Below, one piece after another: positions 33,096 through 41,175 of a DNA stretch of 50,775 nucleotides. The DNA is from CAZNKU01 sp045654805. GTDB lineage: Bacteria; Bacillota; Clostridia; Monoglobales; Firm-18. The position numbers and the translations under genes are program-made. The first letter of the stretch is position 1. Every line of letters begins with the position of its first letter. The notes under the pieces are model-generated. The model was not told the DNA's origin. It ran no database searches and saw only the letters and a program-made list of their open reading frames with translations. The stretch spans positions 1 through 50,775 of the forward strand of contig JAZOOD010000041.1 in assembly GCA_045654805.1 (NCBI GenBank). The letters run 5' to 3'.

Positions 33096-34688
33096 TTATT
33101 TAGTTGTAACTTTTTTTATTACAACCAATGTTGCAACTGTAAGTACGATACCGATAGGAAGAAGAACTACCGCACTCTGTACAAAGCCTGCAAGCAAGTA
33201 CATTACAAATGAAATTGCTGCAACTGTAATAGCGTAAGGCAACTGAGTTGAAACATGGTTAACGTGGTTACATTCAGCACCTGCAGATGACATAATTGTT
33301 GTATCTGAAATTGGTGAGCAATGGTCACCGCATACAGCACCTGCAAGACAAGCAGACATGCCGATTATAAGCAGTGTACTGCCCTCTGGGAACACAGCAA
33401 TAACGATAGGGATAAGAATACCAAATGTACCCCATGATGTACCTGTTGAGAAAGCAAGAAAGCATGCTACAAGGAATATAATAGCAGGCAGGAAGTTTGC
33501 CAATCCTGCAGCAGCACCGTTCATAAGACCTTCTACGTATACATCAGCACCAAGCAATCCTGTCATATTCTTAAGAGAAGTAGCCATTGTAAGAATTGTA
33601 ATAGCAGGCACCATAGCTATAAAGCCCTTAGGTACACAATCCATAGCTTCTTTAAATGTCATAAGACGTCTTGCTACCATATAAATCATTGTAAGTACTA
33701 CAACGATAAGTCCGCCCCATGGCAAGCCAACAGTTGCATCTGTGTTACCGAATGCATCTACAAAGCTAAGACCGTCAAATATTCCTCCAACATAAACCAA
33801 AGCGAATACACAAACGATAATAAGTACAACAATAGGAAGAACAAGGTCAATAACCTTACCCTTTGCACAAGGTTCAAGTTCTTCGCTCTGTACTCTGTTA
33901 CCGCTTGTGAATAAGTCGCCCTGTAATGCGTTCTGTTCGTGAAGCTTCATTGGACCGTAGTCAAATTTCATTAATGCAATAGCTATAATGAATACAAGTG
34001 AAAGCAATGAATAGAAGTTATAAGGAATGGCCTGTATAAACAAAGATAATCCCTGGCCTTCAGGAGCAAATTCAGATACTGCGGCAGCCCAAGATGAAAT
34101 AGGTGCAATCATACAAATAGGGGCAGCAGTAGCATCTATAAGAAATGCAAGCTTAGCTCTTGAAATTTTATGAGCATCCGTTACCGGGCGCATAACTGTA
34201 CCTACTGTAAGACAGTTGAAATAGTCGTCGATAAAAATAAGAACACCGAGTAAGAATGTTGCAAGCATAGCTCCGGTACGTGATTTAATGTTTTTCTTTG
34301 CCCATTCACCGAAAGCACGGCTACCGCCCGCTTTGTTAATTAGGGCGACCAATACACCAAGCAGTACAAGGAATAAGAATATACCTGCAAGGTCTGATAC
34401 TGCACCTATAAGACCGTTATTTACAACAGCGTCTACAGTTTTGATAGGTGAAAAGTTAGTAGCAAACATACCGCCGATAACAATACCTACAAAAAGTGAA
34501 CTGTAAACTTCCTTTGTGATTAATGCCAACACAATAGCAACTACAGGAGGTACAAGAGCCCAGAATGTAGAGTACATATTGCTGACAGCTTCTTCTGCTT
34601 CAGTTGCACCGCACAATACTGGTATCATCATAATACCTAATGCAAGCAAAGATGTAACAAAAGCAAAGATTTTCTTTGATTTCAACAT
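33096..34688 (-). CDS. nhaC: NhaC-family Na+/H+ antiporter
   Basis: A 530-aa integral membrane antiporter of the NhaC/YfkR type with about 12 hydrophobic segments. The signatures IDDYFNCLTVGTVMRPVTD near residue 152 and GTSWGTFGILIPI near 420, followed by CGDHCSPISDTTIMSSAG near 455, are diagnostic. It would expel sodium in exchange for protons, or carry an organic anion as some relatives do. GAGAGGA precedes the ATG. It is a single-gene unit. Confidence 0.92.
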   Translation of the reverse strand: MLKSKKIFAFVTSLLALGIMMIPVLCGATEAEEAVSNMYSTFWALVPPVVAIVLALITKEVYSSLFVGIVIGGMFATNFSPIKTVDAVVNNGLIGAVSDLAGIFLFLVLLGVLVALINKAGGSRAFGEWAKKNIKSRTGAMLATFLLGVLIFIDDYFNCLTVGTVMRPVTDAHKISRAKLAFLIDATAAPICMIAPISSWAAAVSEFAPEGQGLSLFIQAIPYNFYSLLSLVFIIAIALMKFDYGPMKLHEQNALQGDLFTSGNRVQSEELEPCAKGKVIDLVLPIVVLIIVCVFALVYVGGIFDGLSFVDAFGNTDATVGLPWGGLIVVVLTMIYMVARRLMTFKEAMDCVPKGFIAMVPAITILTMATSLKNMTGLLGADVYVEGLMNGAAAGLANFLPAIIFLVACFLAFSTGTSWGTFGILIPIVIAVFPEGSTLLIIGMSACLAGAVCGDHCSPISDTTIMSSAGAECNHVNHVSTQLPYAITVAAISFVMYLLAGFVQSAVVLLPIGIVLTVATLVVIKKVTTK

Positions 34689-34722
34689 ATAAACATCCTC
34701 TCATTAAAATATATACACATAC

Positions 34723-34751
34723 ATTTTAACATATTTTTACATATTTTGCAA
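34723..34751 (-). promoter_or_regulatory. Promoter of nhaC
   Basis: Minus-strand TTGCAA (complement of 34746-34751), 17 bp, TAAAAT (complement of 34723-34728), 35 bp upstream of the start. Confidence 0.6.
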
Positions 34752-34757
34752 CGGTTA

Positions 34758-34789
34758 ATTTAAAAAGACAGTTCTTTAGAACTGTCTTT
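34758..34789 (-). terminator. Terminator of uxaC
   Basis: AAAGACAGTTCT (34764-34775) pairs with AGAACTGTCTTT (34778-34789); on the minus strand a T-run follows. Confidence 0.85.
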
Positions 34790-34797
34790 GTGTGTAT

Positions 34798-36159
34798 TTA
34801 AAAGTTAAAGTATTCTTTAGCGTTATTATAGCATATTCCTTTGATTATGATTTCCAGTGTTTCCATATCTGCAGGGTATTCTCCGGCATCTACCCAACCA
34901 CCGATTAAATTACACATAATGCGTCTGAAATATTCGTGACGTGGGTATGAAACAAAGCTTCTGGAATCTGTAAGCATACCTATAAATCTGCTTATCATAC
35001 CGAGGTTAGCCAGAGTTTTCATCTGTTCAACCATACCGTCTCTCTGGTCATTAAACCACCAACCTGAGCCCAACTGTATCCTGCCGGCTATAGGTCCCTT
35101 TTGGAAGTTGCCAAGCATTGCTCCCAGTACATAGTTGTGTTTTGGATTTAATGTATAAAGTATTGTTTTTGGCAGACAATCATCCATTTCAAGATTGTCC
35201 ATAAATTTTGAAAGAGGTTCGGCAATACAAAGGTCATTTATTGAATCCCACCCTGTGTCAGGCCCCATTTTCTTGTACATTTTTGTGTTGTTATTACGTA
35301 GAGCACCAATGTGTAGCTGCATTGCCCAGTCATATTTAACATAAAGCTTTGCACAGTGCTTCATTACAGAGGTTTTAAATATATCAATTTCATCTTTCGC
35401 AAGCTCTCCGCCGGACATTTTTTTATCAAATACAGCAGCAGGGTCACCTACTGCAAATGGAACATATTCCAAAGCGTGGTCGGAAATTTTGCATCCGACT
35501 TCGTTGAAATAATCAATTCTTGATGTAATCCAGTTTATAAATTCATCATATGATTTAACGCCTATTTTCTTTATGTAGGGTACAAATGTTTCCTTTTCAA
35601 TAAGCATAGCCGTATCCGGTCTGAAAGTAGGGAGAATTTTAGTAGGAAAGTCCTTTAACTGCTTGTGATATTCAAGGTCATCGGCAGGGTCGTCAGTTGT
35701 ACAGATAACTGAAACATTAGATTTTTTAATAAGTCCCTGTGCACGAAAATCATCACGAGCCAACATTTCGTTACACTTGTCCCATATTTTCTTGCAATTT
35801 TTTTCACTTAAAATTTCGTCTATATCGAAGTATCTTTTAAGTTCAAGGTGTGTCCAATGATAAATAGGATTACCTATAAGCATCGGAATAGTCTTTGCAA
35901 ATGCTTTGAACTTTTCATAATCATCTGCATTACCTGTTATGTATTCCTCGTCAATACCGTTAGTTCTCATTTGACGCCATTTATAATGGTCACCGCCTAA
36001 AAATAAGTCATATGCGTTTTTAAACTGATAATTTTCAGCAATCTGCTTAATTGGCAAATGACAATGGTAATCAATTATAGGCATATCTTTTGCAAAGTTA
36101 TGGTATAATTTTTTTGCAGTCTTGCCTTGTAACATAAAATCGTCTTGCATAAATTTCAT
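34798..36159 (-). CDS. uxaC: Glucuronate (uronate) isomerase
   Basis: Amidohydrolase-fold isomerase that converts D-glucuronate to D-fructuronate or D-galacturonate to D-tagaturonate. The 453-aa protein has the metal-site motif IIDYHCHLP near residue 28 and the family blocks GNPIYHWTHLELKRYF near 96 and GRIQLGSGWWFNDQRDG near 363. The ATG at 36159 stands nine bases after GGAGG; the longer frame uses a TTG within that spacing. It stands alone, without uxaB or kdg genes nearby, next to a phage-like module. Confidence 0.93.
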   Translation of the reverse strand: MKFMQDDFMLQGKTAKKLYHNFAKDMPIIDYHCHLPIKQIAENYQFKNAYDLFLGGDHYKWRQMRTNGIDEEYITGNADDYEKFKAFAKTIPMLIGNPIYHWTHLELKRYFDIDEILSEKNCKKIWDKCNEMLARDDFRAQGLIKKSNVSVICTTDDPADDLEYHKQLKDFPTKILPTFRPDTAMLIEKETFVPYIKKIGVKSYDEFINWITSRIDYFNEVGCKISDHALEYVPFAVGDPAAVFDKKMSGGELAKDEIDIFKTSVMKHCAKLYVKYDWAMQLHIGALRNNNTKMYKKMGPDTGWDSINDLCIAEPLSKFMDNLEMDDCLPKTILYTLNPKHNYVLGAMLGNFQKGPIAGRIQLGSGWWFNDQRDGMVEQMKTLANLGMISRFIGMLTDSRSFVSYPRHEYFRRIMCNLIGGWVDAGEYPADMETLEIIIKGICYNNAKEYFNF

Positions 36160-36220
36160 TTTACACAACCTCCGTATTTTAATTAAATATATTATATCAA
36201 AATATTAAAAAGGTTGCAAG

Positions 36221-36622
36221 TTATATTACTTTAATATTTACGGAAAATGTTTGATCTGTACTGTCATCCTTGTTTTCGTTAAAAAGTTGGTATCTTTTTG
36301 CCAAAAGTTCTGCTGCTTTTTGCCGTTGTGATAGGGTAGGAGGCTCACCGTATAAAAGCTTTTCTCCGGTCTCTTTTTTGGCAGTAACTTTAATTTCCCA
36401 TTCCTCACCACGCATTATAGAAGTAAGAAATTCTAAAACCTCGTCGGCAGTAGCTATTTTTGAATTTGCTGTATATGTAACTATGTAGCCCTGTACATCA
36501 TTATCCTGAAGTAATTTTTTTCCATAGTTTTTATTTTTATATCCTGCCTCAATGGCACTTTTTAATTCATCTCCGCAGGCAAGATATTTTTCCACAAACA
36601 ATTTTTTTCTCTTATTTAACAT
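36221..36622 (-). CDS. Phage terminase small subunit-like protein
   Basis: A 133-aa protein resembling terminase small subunits (Terminase_2): the N-terminal KRKKLFVEKYLACGDELKSAIEAGYK is the DNA-binding helix-turn-helix, followed by VLEFLTSIMRGE and the QRQKAAELLAKRY block, all in family order. Such proteins recognise phage packaging sites, but no large subunit is present. The ATG at 36622 follows GGAGG. It is the last gene of a three-gene leftward unit. Confidence 0.8.
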   Translation of the reverse strand: MLNKRKKLFVEKYLACGDELKSAIEAGYKNKNYGKKLLQDNDVQGYIVTYTANSKIATADEVLEFLTSIMRGEEWEIKVTAKKETGEKLLYGEPPTLSQRQKAAELLAKRYQLFNENKDDSTDQTFSVNIKVI

Positions 36623-36624
36623 AT

Positions 36625-37020
36625 TTATTCCTCCCAATCTATGTCCATTTTTTCAATTTTTTTTAAAGCATTTATTTCAAAAAGCTGACAGGACCTTTGT
36701 TCATAAATCATATATTCAGGTAAATCAACCCAGTTTATTCCCAAAACATATCGGTAGTATATTATACTTCTTTCATTACCTTCAAGTTTGTCCATTATTT
36801 TGTCTATAGTAGTTAATTTCTTTTGTAACTCCTCTATCTTCTTTTTCATATCAATCAGCATTTCATCATATATTCGATGCAATGTATCTTCGGTCTTCGG
36901 CAAAGGAGAAACAAGAATTTTTGAAAAATCTTCCATATATTTTGTTCTATGCTCAATCTCTTTTTGAAGTAATCTGTATCTTCTTAGTTTTTTTCTTATT
37001 TCTGTGTATGTTTTACTCAT
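36625..37020 (-). CDS. Phage-type regulator with sigma-4-like HTH (ArpU/DUF1492-like)
   Basis: A 131-aa protein. A long basic coiled coil occupies about residues 1-78; then NERSIIYYRYVLGINWVDLPEYMIYEQRSCQLF (positions about 84-116) reads as a sigma-70 region-4-type helix-turn-helix, as in the ArpU/RinA late regulators and DUF1492 proteins of prophages. Such proteins sit next to terminase genes in phages, as here. The ATG at 37020, nine bases after AGGAG, is preferred to 37029. It ends 2 bp before terminase. Confidence 0.7.
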   Translation of the reverse strand: MSKTYTEIRKKLRRYRLLQKEIEHRTKYMEDFSKILVSPLPKTEDTLHRIYDEMLIDMKKKIEELQKKLTTIDKIMDKLEGNERSIIYYRYVLGINWVDLPEYMIYEQRSCQLFEINALKKIEKMDIDWEE

Positions 37021-37186
37021 AAGTATCATCTCCTACGCTAATTTTTATCCAATTTCCGCTGTAATACCACTCAATAAATTCTATCTTCTCACTTTCGTTA
37101 TTTAAGATTTTTTCTAATGCATATCCAAAACTATACTTCTCGTCTATCACATTACCCCTTTCCTTGCCTATGCCTATATAGAACAT
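37013..37186 (-). CDS. Small acidic protein, first gene of the phage-like unit
   Basis: A 57-aa protein starting MFYIGIGKERGN, with no recognisable domain; mixed alpha-beta character with EFIEWYYSGNW near its middle. AAAGGTGG precedes the ATG at 37186. It overlaps the next start by 8 bp, lies directly behind the operator-controlled promoter and has no upstream coding extension of credible composition. Its function is unknown. Confidence 0.62.
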   Translation of the reverse strand: MFYIGIGKERGNVIDEKYSFGYALEKILNNESEKIEFIEWYYSGNWIKISVGDDTYE

Positions 37187-37203
37187 ATATCCACCACCTT
37201 TAG

Positions 37204-37327
37204 TTTGCAAAATGCAAAGTTTAACTGTATTATATATTGCAATACGCAAAATGTCAAGCATTTTTTTGAAAAAAAATTGCAAAATGTAAAAAACATTGTT
37301 GACAATGAGTAATAATTTTATTATTAT
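37204..37327. promoter_or_regulatory. Divergent promoters with three operator-like dyads
   Basis: Three related sites: TTTGCAAAATGCAAA (37204-37218), ATTGCAATACGCAAA (37236-37250) and ATTGCAAAATGTAAA (37276-37290), sharing the half-site TTGCA. The leftward promoter is TTGACA (complement of 37252-37257), 17 bp, TATAAT (complement of 37229-37234), with site 2 filling its spacer. The rightward promoter is TTGACA (37299-37304), 17 bp, TATTAT (37322-37327). Site spacing is 32 and 40 bp. The XRE gene beside it is the probable repressor. Confidence 0.78.
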
Positions 37328-37365
37328 ATCACTAAGGTAGTTAATAAAAGAGGGAGAATTGCAGT

Positions 37366-37680
37366 ATGACAGCATTCAGTCGTAATCTAACTGAAAAAAG
37401 AGTGAATCAGGGCTTTTCCCAAAAAGCTATGGCGGAAGCAACAGGTGTTGCACAATCCACATATTCACTTTATGAAAAAGGGGCACGTGAGCCTAATATC
37501 AGCAAAATAATAAAAATTGCTGAGATATTGTCTGTTTCTGTTGATGAACTTTTTGGAGTTAATTCTTGTAATGACAGTTTGTTTGACTTGATTAACAAGC
37601 TTGACGCAGGCGACAGAGGAGAAGTTGCCGGAATGGTTAAACAGATGCTGAAAAGCGATAAATATAAGGAGGTAAAGTAA
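37366..37680 (+). CDS. XRE-family repressor
   Basis: A 104-aa Cro/CI-type regulator: HTH at about residues 8-60 (KRVNQGFSQKAMAEATGV, TYSLYEKGAREP), then VDELFGV and a short C-terminal helix region for dimerisation. It diverges from the phage-like genes across a region with three matching dyads and likely represses both promoters. Its stop codon directly abuts the larA ATG, whose ribosome site GGAGG lies inside this gene, so larA is probably translated from the same message. Confidence 0.85.
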   Translation: MTAFSRNLTEKRVNQGFSQKAMAEATGVAQSTYSLYEKGAREPNISKIIKIAEILSVSVDELFGVNSCNDSLFDLINKLDAGDRGEVAGMVKQMLKSDKYKEVK

Positions 37681-38958
37681 ATGTCAGTAATTAAATTTCC
37701 TTACGGAAAGGAAAAATTAAGTATTAATATTCCCGATGAAAAGCTTAATGGTGTTTTGGTTTCCAAACTCCATGACTATCATACCGATAAAACACAGGAT
37801 GAGCTTGTTTTAGAGGCTATGGCAAATCCCGTTGGTAGTGAAAAACTGTGTGACCTTGCAAAGGGCAAAAATAAAGTTGTTATTATAGCAAGCGACCATA
37901 CAAGACCTGTTCCAAGTAAGGCTATTATGCCTGCTATGCTTGCAGAAATCAGAAAGGGTAATCCTGATGCGGATATTACAATTCTGATTGCAACAGGCTG
38001 TCACAGAGGTACTACAAAGGATGAACTTATTGCAAAATTTGGTGAAGAAATAGTTGCAAATGAAAATATTTACATTCACGATTGTGATGAGACAGATATG
38101 CTTGTTAAAATCGGCACTTTGCCGTCAGGCGGTGAGCTTATAATTAACAAATTGGCTGTTGAAGCGGACCTTTTGGTTGCAGAAGGTTTTATTGAGCCTC
38201 ATTTCTTCGCAGGTTTTTCAGGTGCAAGAAAGAGCGTTCTTCCTGGTATAGCAAGCCGTACAACTGTACTTGCTAACCACTGCAGTGAATTTATTGCAAG
38301 CCCTAACGCAAGAACCGGTATTCTTAAAAATAATCCTATACACGAAGATATGTTGTATGCAGGAAAAACAGCAAAACTTGCTTATATCGTTAATGTTGTA
38401 ATTAATGAAAAGAAAGAAGCTATTTACGCTGTAGCCGGTGATATGGTAAAGGCGCACGAAAAGGGATGTGAATTCTTGTCGGACTTATGTAAGGTTCAGG
38501 CAGTTCCAAGTGATATAGTTATTTCCACAAACGGGGGTTATCCTCTTGACCAGAATATTTATCAGTCTGTAAAGGGTATGACAGCTGCAGAGGCTACAGT
38601 TAAAAAAGACGGCGTTATCATTATGCTTTCAAAATGTAACGATGGTACTGGCGGCGACCATTTTTACCACCAGATGTCAGAGGATGAAGATATTAACAAA
38701 ATAGAAGAAAAGCTTATGGCAAGAGGAAGAAACGAAACTTTGACAGACCAGTGGATGACTCAGATTTTAGTACGAATCTTGAAGAATAGTTCTGTTGTTT
38801 ATGTGTCAGATGCACCAGATGATATGATTAGATCATATCATATGATTCCCGCTCACTCATTGGATGAAGCTATGGAAAAGGCTTATGAAATTCTAGGCAA
38901 TAAGGACGCAAAGGTTATGGCTATTCCTGATGGTGTTTCTGTTATGGTGGTAAAATAA
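37681..38958 (+). CDS. larA: LarA-family nickel-pincer racemase/epimerase
   Basis: A 425-aa homologue of lactate racemase LarA, which uses a covalently held nickel-pincer nucleotide. Family motifs are DHTRPVP near residue 72, TGCHRGTT near 104 and GFSGARKSVLPG near 180, the last holding the pincer-binding lysine. Many LarA homologues act on other 2-hydroxyacids, so lactate is only one candidate substrate. The cofactor genes larB, larC and larE are not in the window. It starts at the base after the XRE stop; galT follows 9 bp later. Confidence 0.88.
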   Translation: MSVIKFPYGKEKLSINIPDEKLNGVLVSKLHDYHTDKTQDELVLEAMANPVGSEKLCDLAKGKNKVVIIASDHTRPVPSKAIMPAMLAEIRKGNPDADITILIATGCHRGTTKDELIAKFGEEIVANENIYIHDCDETDMLVKIGTLPSGGELIINKLAVEADLLVAEGFIEPHFFAGFSGARKSVLPGIASRTTVLANHCSEFIASPNARTGILKNNPIHEDMLYAGKTAKLAYIVNVVINEKKEAIYAVAGDMVKAHEKGCEFLSDLCKVQAVPSDIVISTNGGYPLDQNIYQSVKGMTAAEATVKKDGVIIMLSKCNDGTGGDHFYHQMSEDEDINKIEEKLMARGRNETLTDQWMTQILVRILKNSSVVYVSDAPDDMIRSYHMIPAHSLDEAMEKAYEILGNKDAKVMAIPDGVSVMVVK

Positions 38959-38967
38959 GGAGAAAAA

Positions 38968-40344
38968 ATGATTAATAAAAACTTAACGGAATTGATTGAT
39001 TATGCACTGGATAAAAATATGATAGAGGAAGAAGACTGTAATTACGTAATCAATAGGGTTTTAAATTTAATTGGTGGAAGCTTTTTTGAAAGAGAAGAAT
39101 ACACCCCTCATAAAAATATTGAGGAAATTCTGGCACCGATTTTGGATTATGCAAATGCAAACGGCAAACTACAAGTGAATTCCGTTACTTACCGTGATAT
39201 TTTATCAACGGATATTATGGATTGCTTTACACCTATGCCTTCAACGGTTATAAAGACTTTTTATGAAAAATATGATAAAAACCCAAAAGAAGCAACTGAT
39301 TGGTTTTATGAATTTTGTAAAAATAATAACTATATAATGACAGAAAGATTAAAGAAAAATATTGTTTGGAAGACCAATACGGCTGAATATGGAGATATAG
39401 ATTTGACAATCAACCTTTCCAAGCCGGAAAAAGACCCAAGAGATATTGCAAATGCCAAAAAGATACAGCAGACGGGATATCCAAAGTGTTTTTTGTGTGT
39501 GGAAAATGTTGGGTATGAAGGTCATTCCAATCATCCGCCGCGCAGTAACCACCGCATTATTCCAGTTGATATCAATGGTGAAAAGTGGTACCTTCAATAT
39601 TCCCCATATGGCTATTATAATGAACATTGTATTTTGCTTAACGGTGAACATTCGCCTATGGCAATAACTAATGATACATTTGGCAGATTGCTTGCATTTG
39701 TAGAAAAATTTCCTCACTACTTTATTGGCTCCAATGCTGATTTGCCTATTGTTGGGGGATCTATTCTTACCCACGACCATTATCAGGGTGGAAATTATGA
39801 ATTTCCAATGGCAAAATGCGGTGCAAGAATAAAGGTTAATTTTGAGGGATATTCTGACATTGATGCCTGTGTTGTGGATTGGGCTTTGTCTACTATACGT
39901 ATTGCGTCATATGACAGATATAGACTGCAGGAGCTTGCAGGTAAAATCCTTTCGGCGTGGCGTGCATATTCTGATGAGGAAAATGATATTTATGCACATA
40001 CCGATGTACCCCATAATACAATTACTCCAATTGCAAGGGTAAAAAATGGTAAATTTGAACTTGATTTGATTTTGAGAAACAACAGAACAACGGAGGAGCA
40101 TCCTTTGGGACTTTTTCATCCCCATACTGAATATCATCATATCAAGAAGGAAAATATCGGGCTTATAGAAGCTATGGGGATGGCAGTATTACCGGCAAGA
40201 CTTTCAACAGAGTATGATTTGACAGATGAAACTAAAGAGAAAATAGGGGTTATTTTTATTAAGATTCTTGAAAATTGCGGTGTGTTTAAAAATACACCAA
40301 AGGGCAATGAAGGGATTATAAAATTTATAAATTCAATAAAATAA
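38968..40344 (+). CDS. galT: Galactose-1-phosphate uridylyltransferase, type 2
   Basis: Swaps UMP between UDP-glucose and galactose-1-phosphate in the Leloir pathway. 458 aa of the Firmicute type 2 family, slightly short against the usual 490-510. Visible blocks are HPPRSNHRIIPV near residue 192, NEHCILLNGEHSPM near 217 and ILTHDHYQGG near 265, the last carrying the histidines of the active site. AAGGAG precedes the ATG. It follows larA by 9 bp; galK is 29 kb away. Confidence 0.93.
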   Translation: MINKNLTELIDYALDKNMIEEEDCNYVINRVLNLIGGSFFEREEYTPHKNIEEILAPILDYANANGKLQVNSVTYRDILSTDIMDCFTPMPSTVIKTFYEKYDKNPKEATDWFYEFCKNNNYIMTERLKKNIVWKTNTAEYGDIDLTINLSKPEKDPRDIANAKKIQQTGYPKCFLCVENVGYEGHSNHPPRSNHRIIPVDINGEKWYLQYSPYGYYNEHCILLNGEHSPMAITNDTFGRLLAFVEKFPHYFIGSNADLPIVGGSILTHDHYQGGNYEFPMAKCGARIKVNFEGYSDIDACVVDWALSTIRIASYDRYRLQELAGKILSAWRAYSDEENDIYAHTDVPHNTITPIARVKNGKFELDLILRNNRTTEEHPLGLFHPHTEYHHIKKENIGLIEAMGMAVLPARLSTEYDLTDETKEKIGVIFIKILENCGVFKNTPKGNEGIIKFINSIK

Positions 40345-40375
40345 GTGTGGTATATCCACATTTATTTTATTGAAT
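40331..40375 (+). terminator. Long hairpin terminator overlapping the galT stop
   Basis: A 20-bp inverted repeat (40331-40350 with 40356-40375; inner TGTGG/CCACA, loop TATAT, one G-T pair) includes the galT stop codon. The second arm is T-rich. The stretch from here to 40550 is otherwise AT-rich with no gene that I can support. Confidence 0.7.
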
Positions 40376-40551
40376 ATTCTTTGACTAAACCTTAAGGACT
40401 TAATAATTAAAACAGGGTTTGGTAATTAATTTTCAAGGGCCCTGAGTATTTTGAATTTATAATGATCTTCAATGAATAAATTTGTTTTATAAGGAAAAAA
40501 TATTATAGGCAGTGTATTTTTAGAAAAAAATAAAAATTTTTGAAAAAACTA

Positions 40552-40580
40552 TTGACAAACGGCTATTTTGCGTATATAAT
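40552..40580 (+). promoter_or_regulatory. Promoter of the tRNA operon
   Basis: TTGACA (40552-40557), 17 bp, TATAAT (40575-40580), about 45 bp ahead of the first tRNA. Exact consensus, as expected for stable RNA. Confidence 0.88.
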
Positions 40581-40624
40581 TATAAAGGTCCGCTGATGAG
40601 AACCAGTGATTAAGCACAGATTGT

Positions 40625-40698
40625 GCGGGTGTAGTTCAATGGTAGAATCTCAGCCTTCCAAGCTGATTGTGTGGGTTCGATTCCCATCACCCGCTCCA
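40625..40698 (+). tRNA. tRNA-Gly (anticodon TCC)
   Basis: 74 nt with encoded CCA. Acceptor GCGGGTG pairs with CACCCGC, anticodon loop CTTCCAA with TCC at 40657-40659, T-loop GGTTCGATTCC. First of five tRNAs. Confidence 0.96.
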
Positions 40699-40743
40699 CA
40701 ACATTTATTGTTGGTTCCCAGCCCATAGAGAGGTTGGTTGTAT

Positions 40744-40820
<77 letters not shown>

Positions 40821-40830
40821 TTTTTCCTAT

Positions 40831-40908
<78 letters not shown>

Positions 40909-40918
40909 CTTTTTATAT

Positions 40919-40995
40919 TGGGCTGTAGCCAAGTCGGTAAGGCACAGGATTTTGATTCCTGCATTTCGTTGGTTCGAGTCCAACCAGCCCAGCCA
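40919..40995 (+). tRNA. tRNA-Gln (anticodon TTG)
   Basis: 77 nt with CCA. Acceptor TGGGCTG pairs with CAGCCCA; anticodon stem CAGGA/TCCTG with loop TTTTGAT gives TTG. Confidence 0.94.
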
Positions 40996-41009
40996 TTTCA
41001 ATTGAATAT

Positions 41010-41085
41010 GATTCATTAGCTCAGTAGGTAGAGCACTTGACTTTTAATCAAGGTGTCCGGGGTTCGAATCCCCGATGGATCACCA
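41010..41085 (+). tRNA. tRNA-Lys (anticodon TTT); probable integration target
   Basis: 76 nt with CCA. Acceptor GATTCAT pairs with ATGGATC (one G-U), anticodon loop CTTTTAA gives TTT. Last of the operon; a terminator follows and mobile-element genes begin within 90 bp, so its 3' end is the probable attachment site. Confidence 0.95.
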
Positions 41086-41087
41086 AT

Positions 41088-41123
41088 AAAAATCGCTTAA
41101 ACTCAATGTTTAAGCGATTTTTC
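41088..41123 (+). terminator. Terminator of the tRNA operon
   Basis: AAAAATCGCTTAAAC (41088-41102) pairs with GTTTAAGCGATTTTT (41108-41122) around TCAAT: a perfect 15-bp stem ending in Ts. Confidence 0.9.
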
Positions 41124-41149
41124 TATTTTATGCGTCTTAAAGAATTTGG

Positions 41150-41175
41150 TGTTTTGACCCTATTTTGACCCTATT
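41150..41175. repeat. Tandem TTTTGACCCTA repeat at the element's left end
   Basis: Two directly adjacent 11-bp copies of TTTTGACCCTA (from 41152), then TTTTTC, at the 3' end of the regulator gene, 67 bp from the tRNA. Short direct repeats near an att site are the usual arm-type binding sites of Tn916-like integrases, so this is a candidate, not proof. Confidence 0.55.

Noticed and set aside
36221..37186. A complete prophage or an active satellite
   Set aside because: Only three small leftward genes are present between uxaC and the repressor; there is no integrase, capsid or large terminase.
41010..41085. A second attachment-site copy (attR) within the window
   Set aside because: I saw no repeat of the tRNA-Lys 3' end (core GATGGATCACCA) anywhere to the right, so the element end could not be placed.
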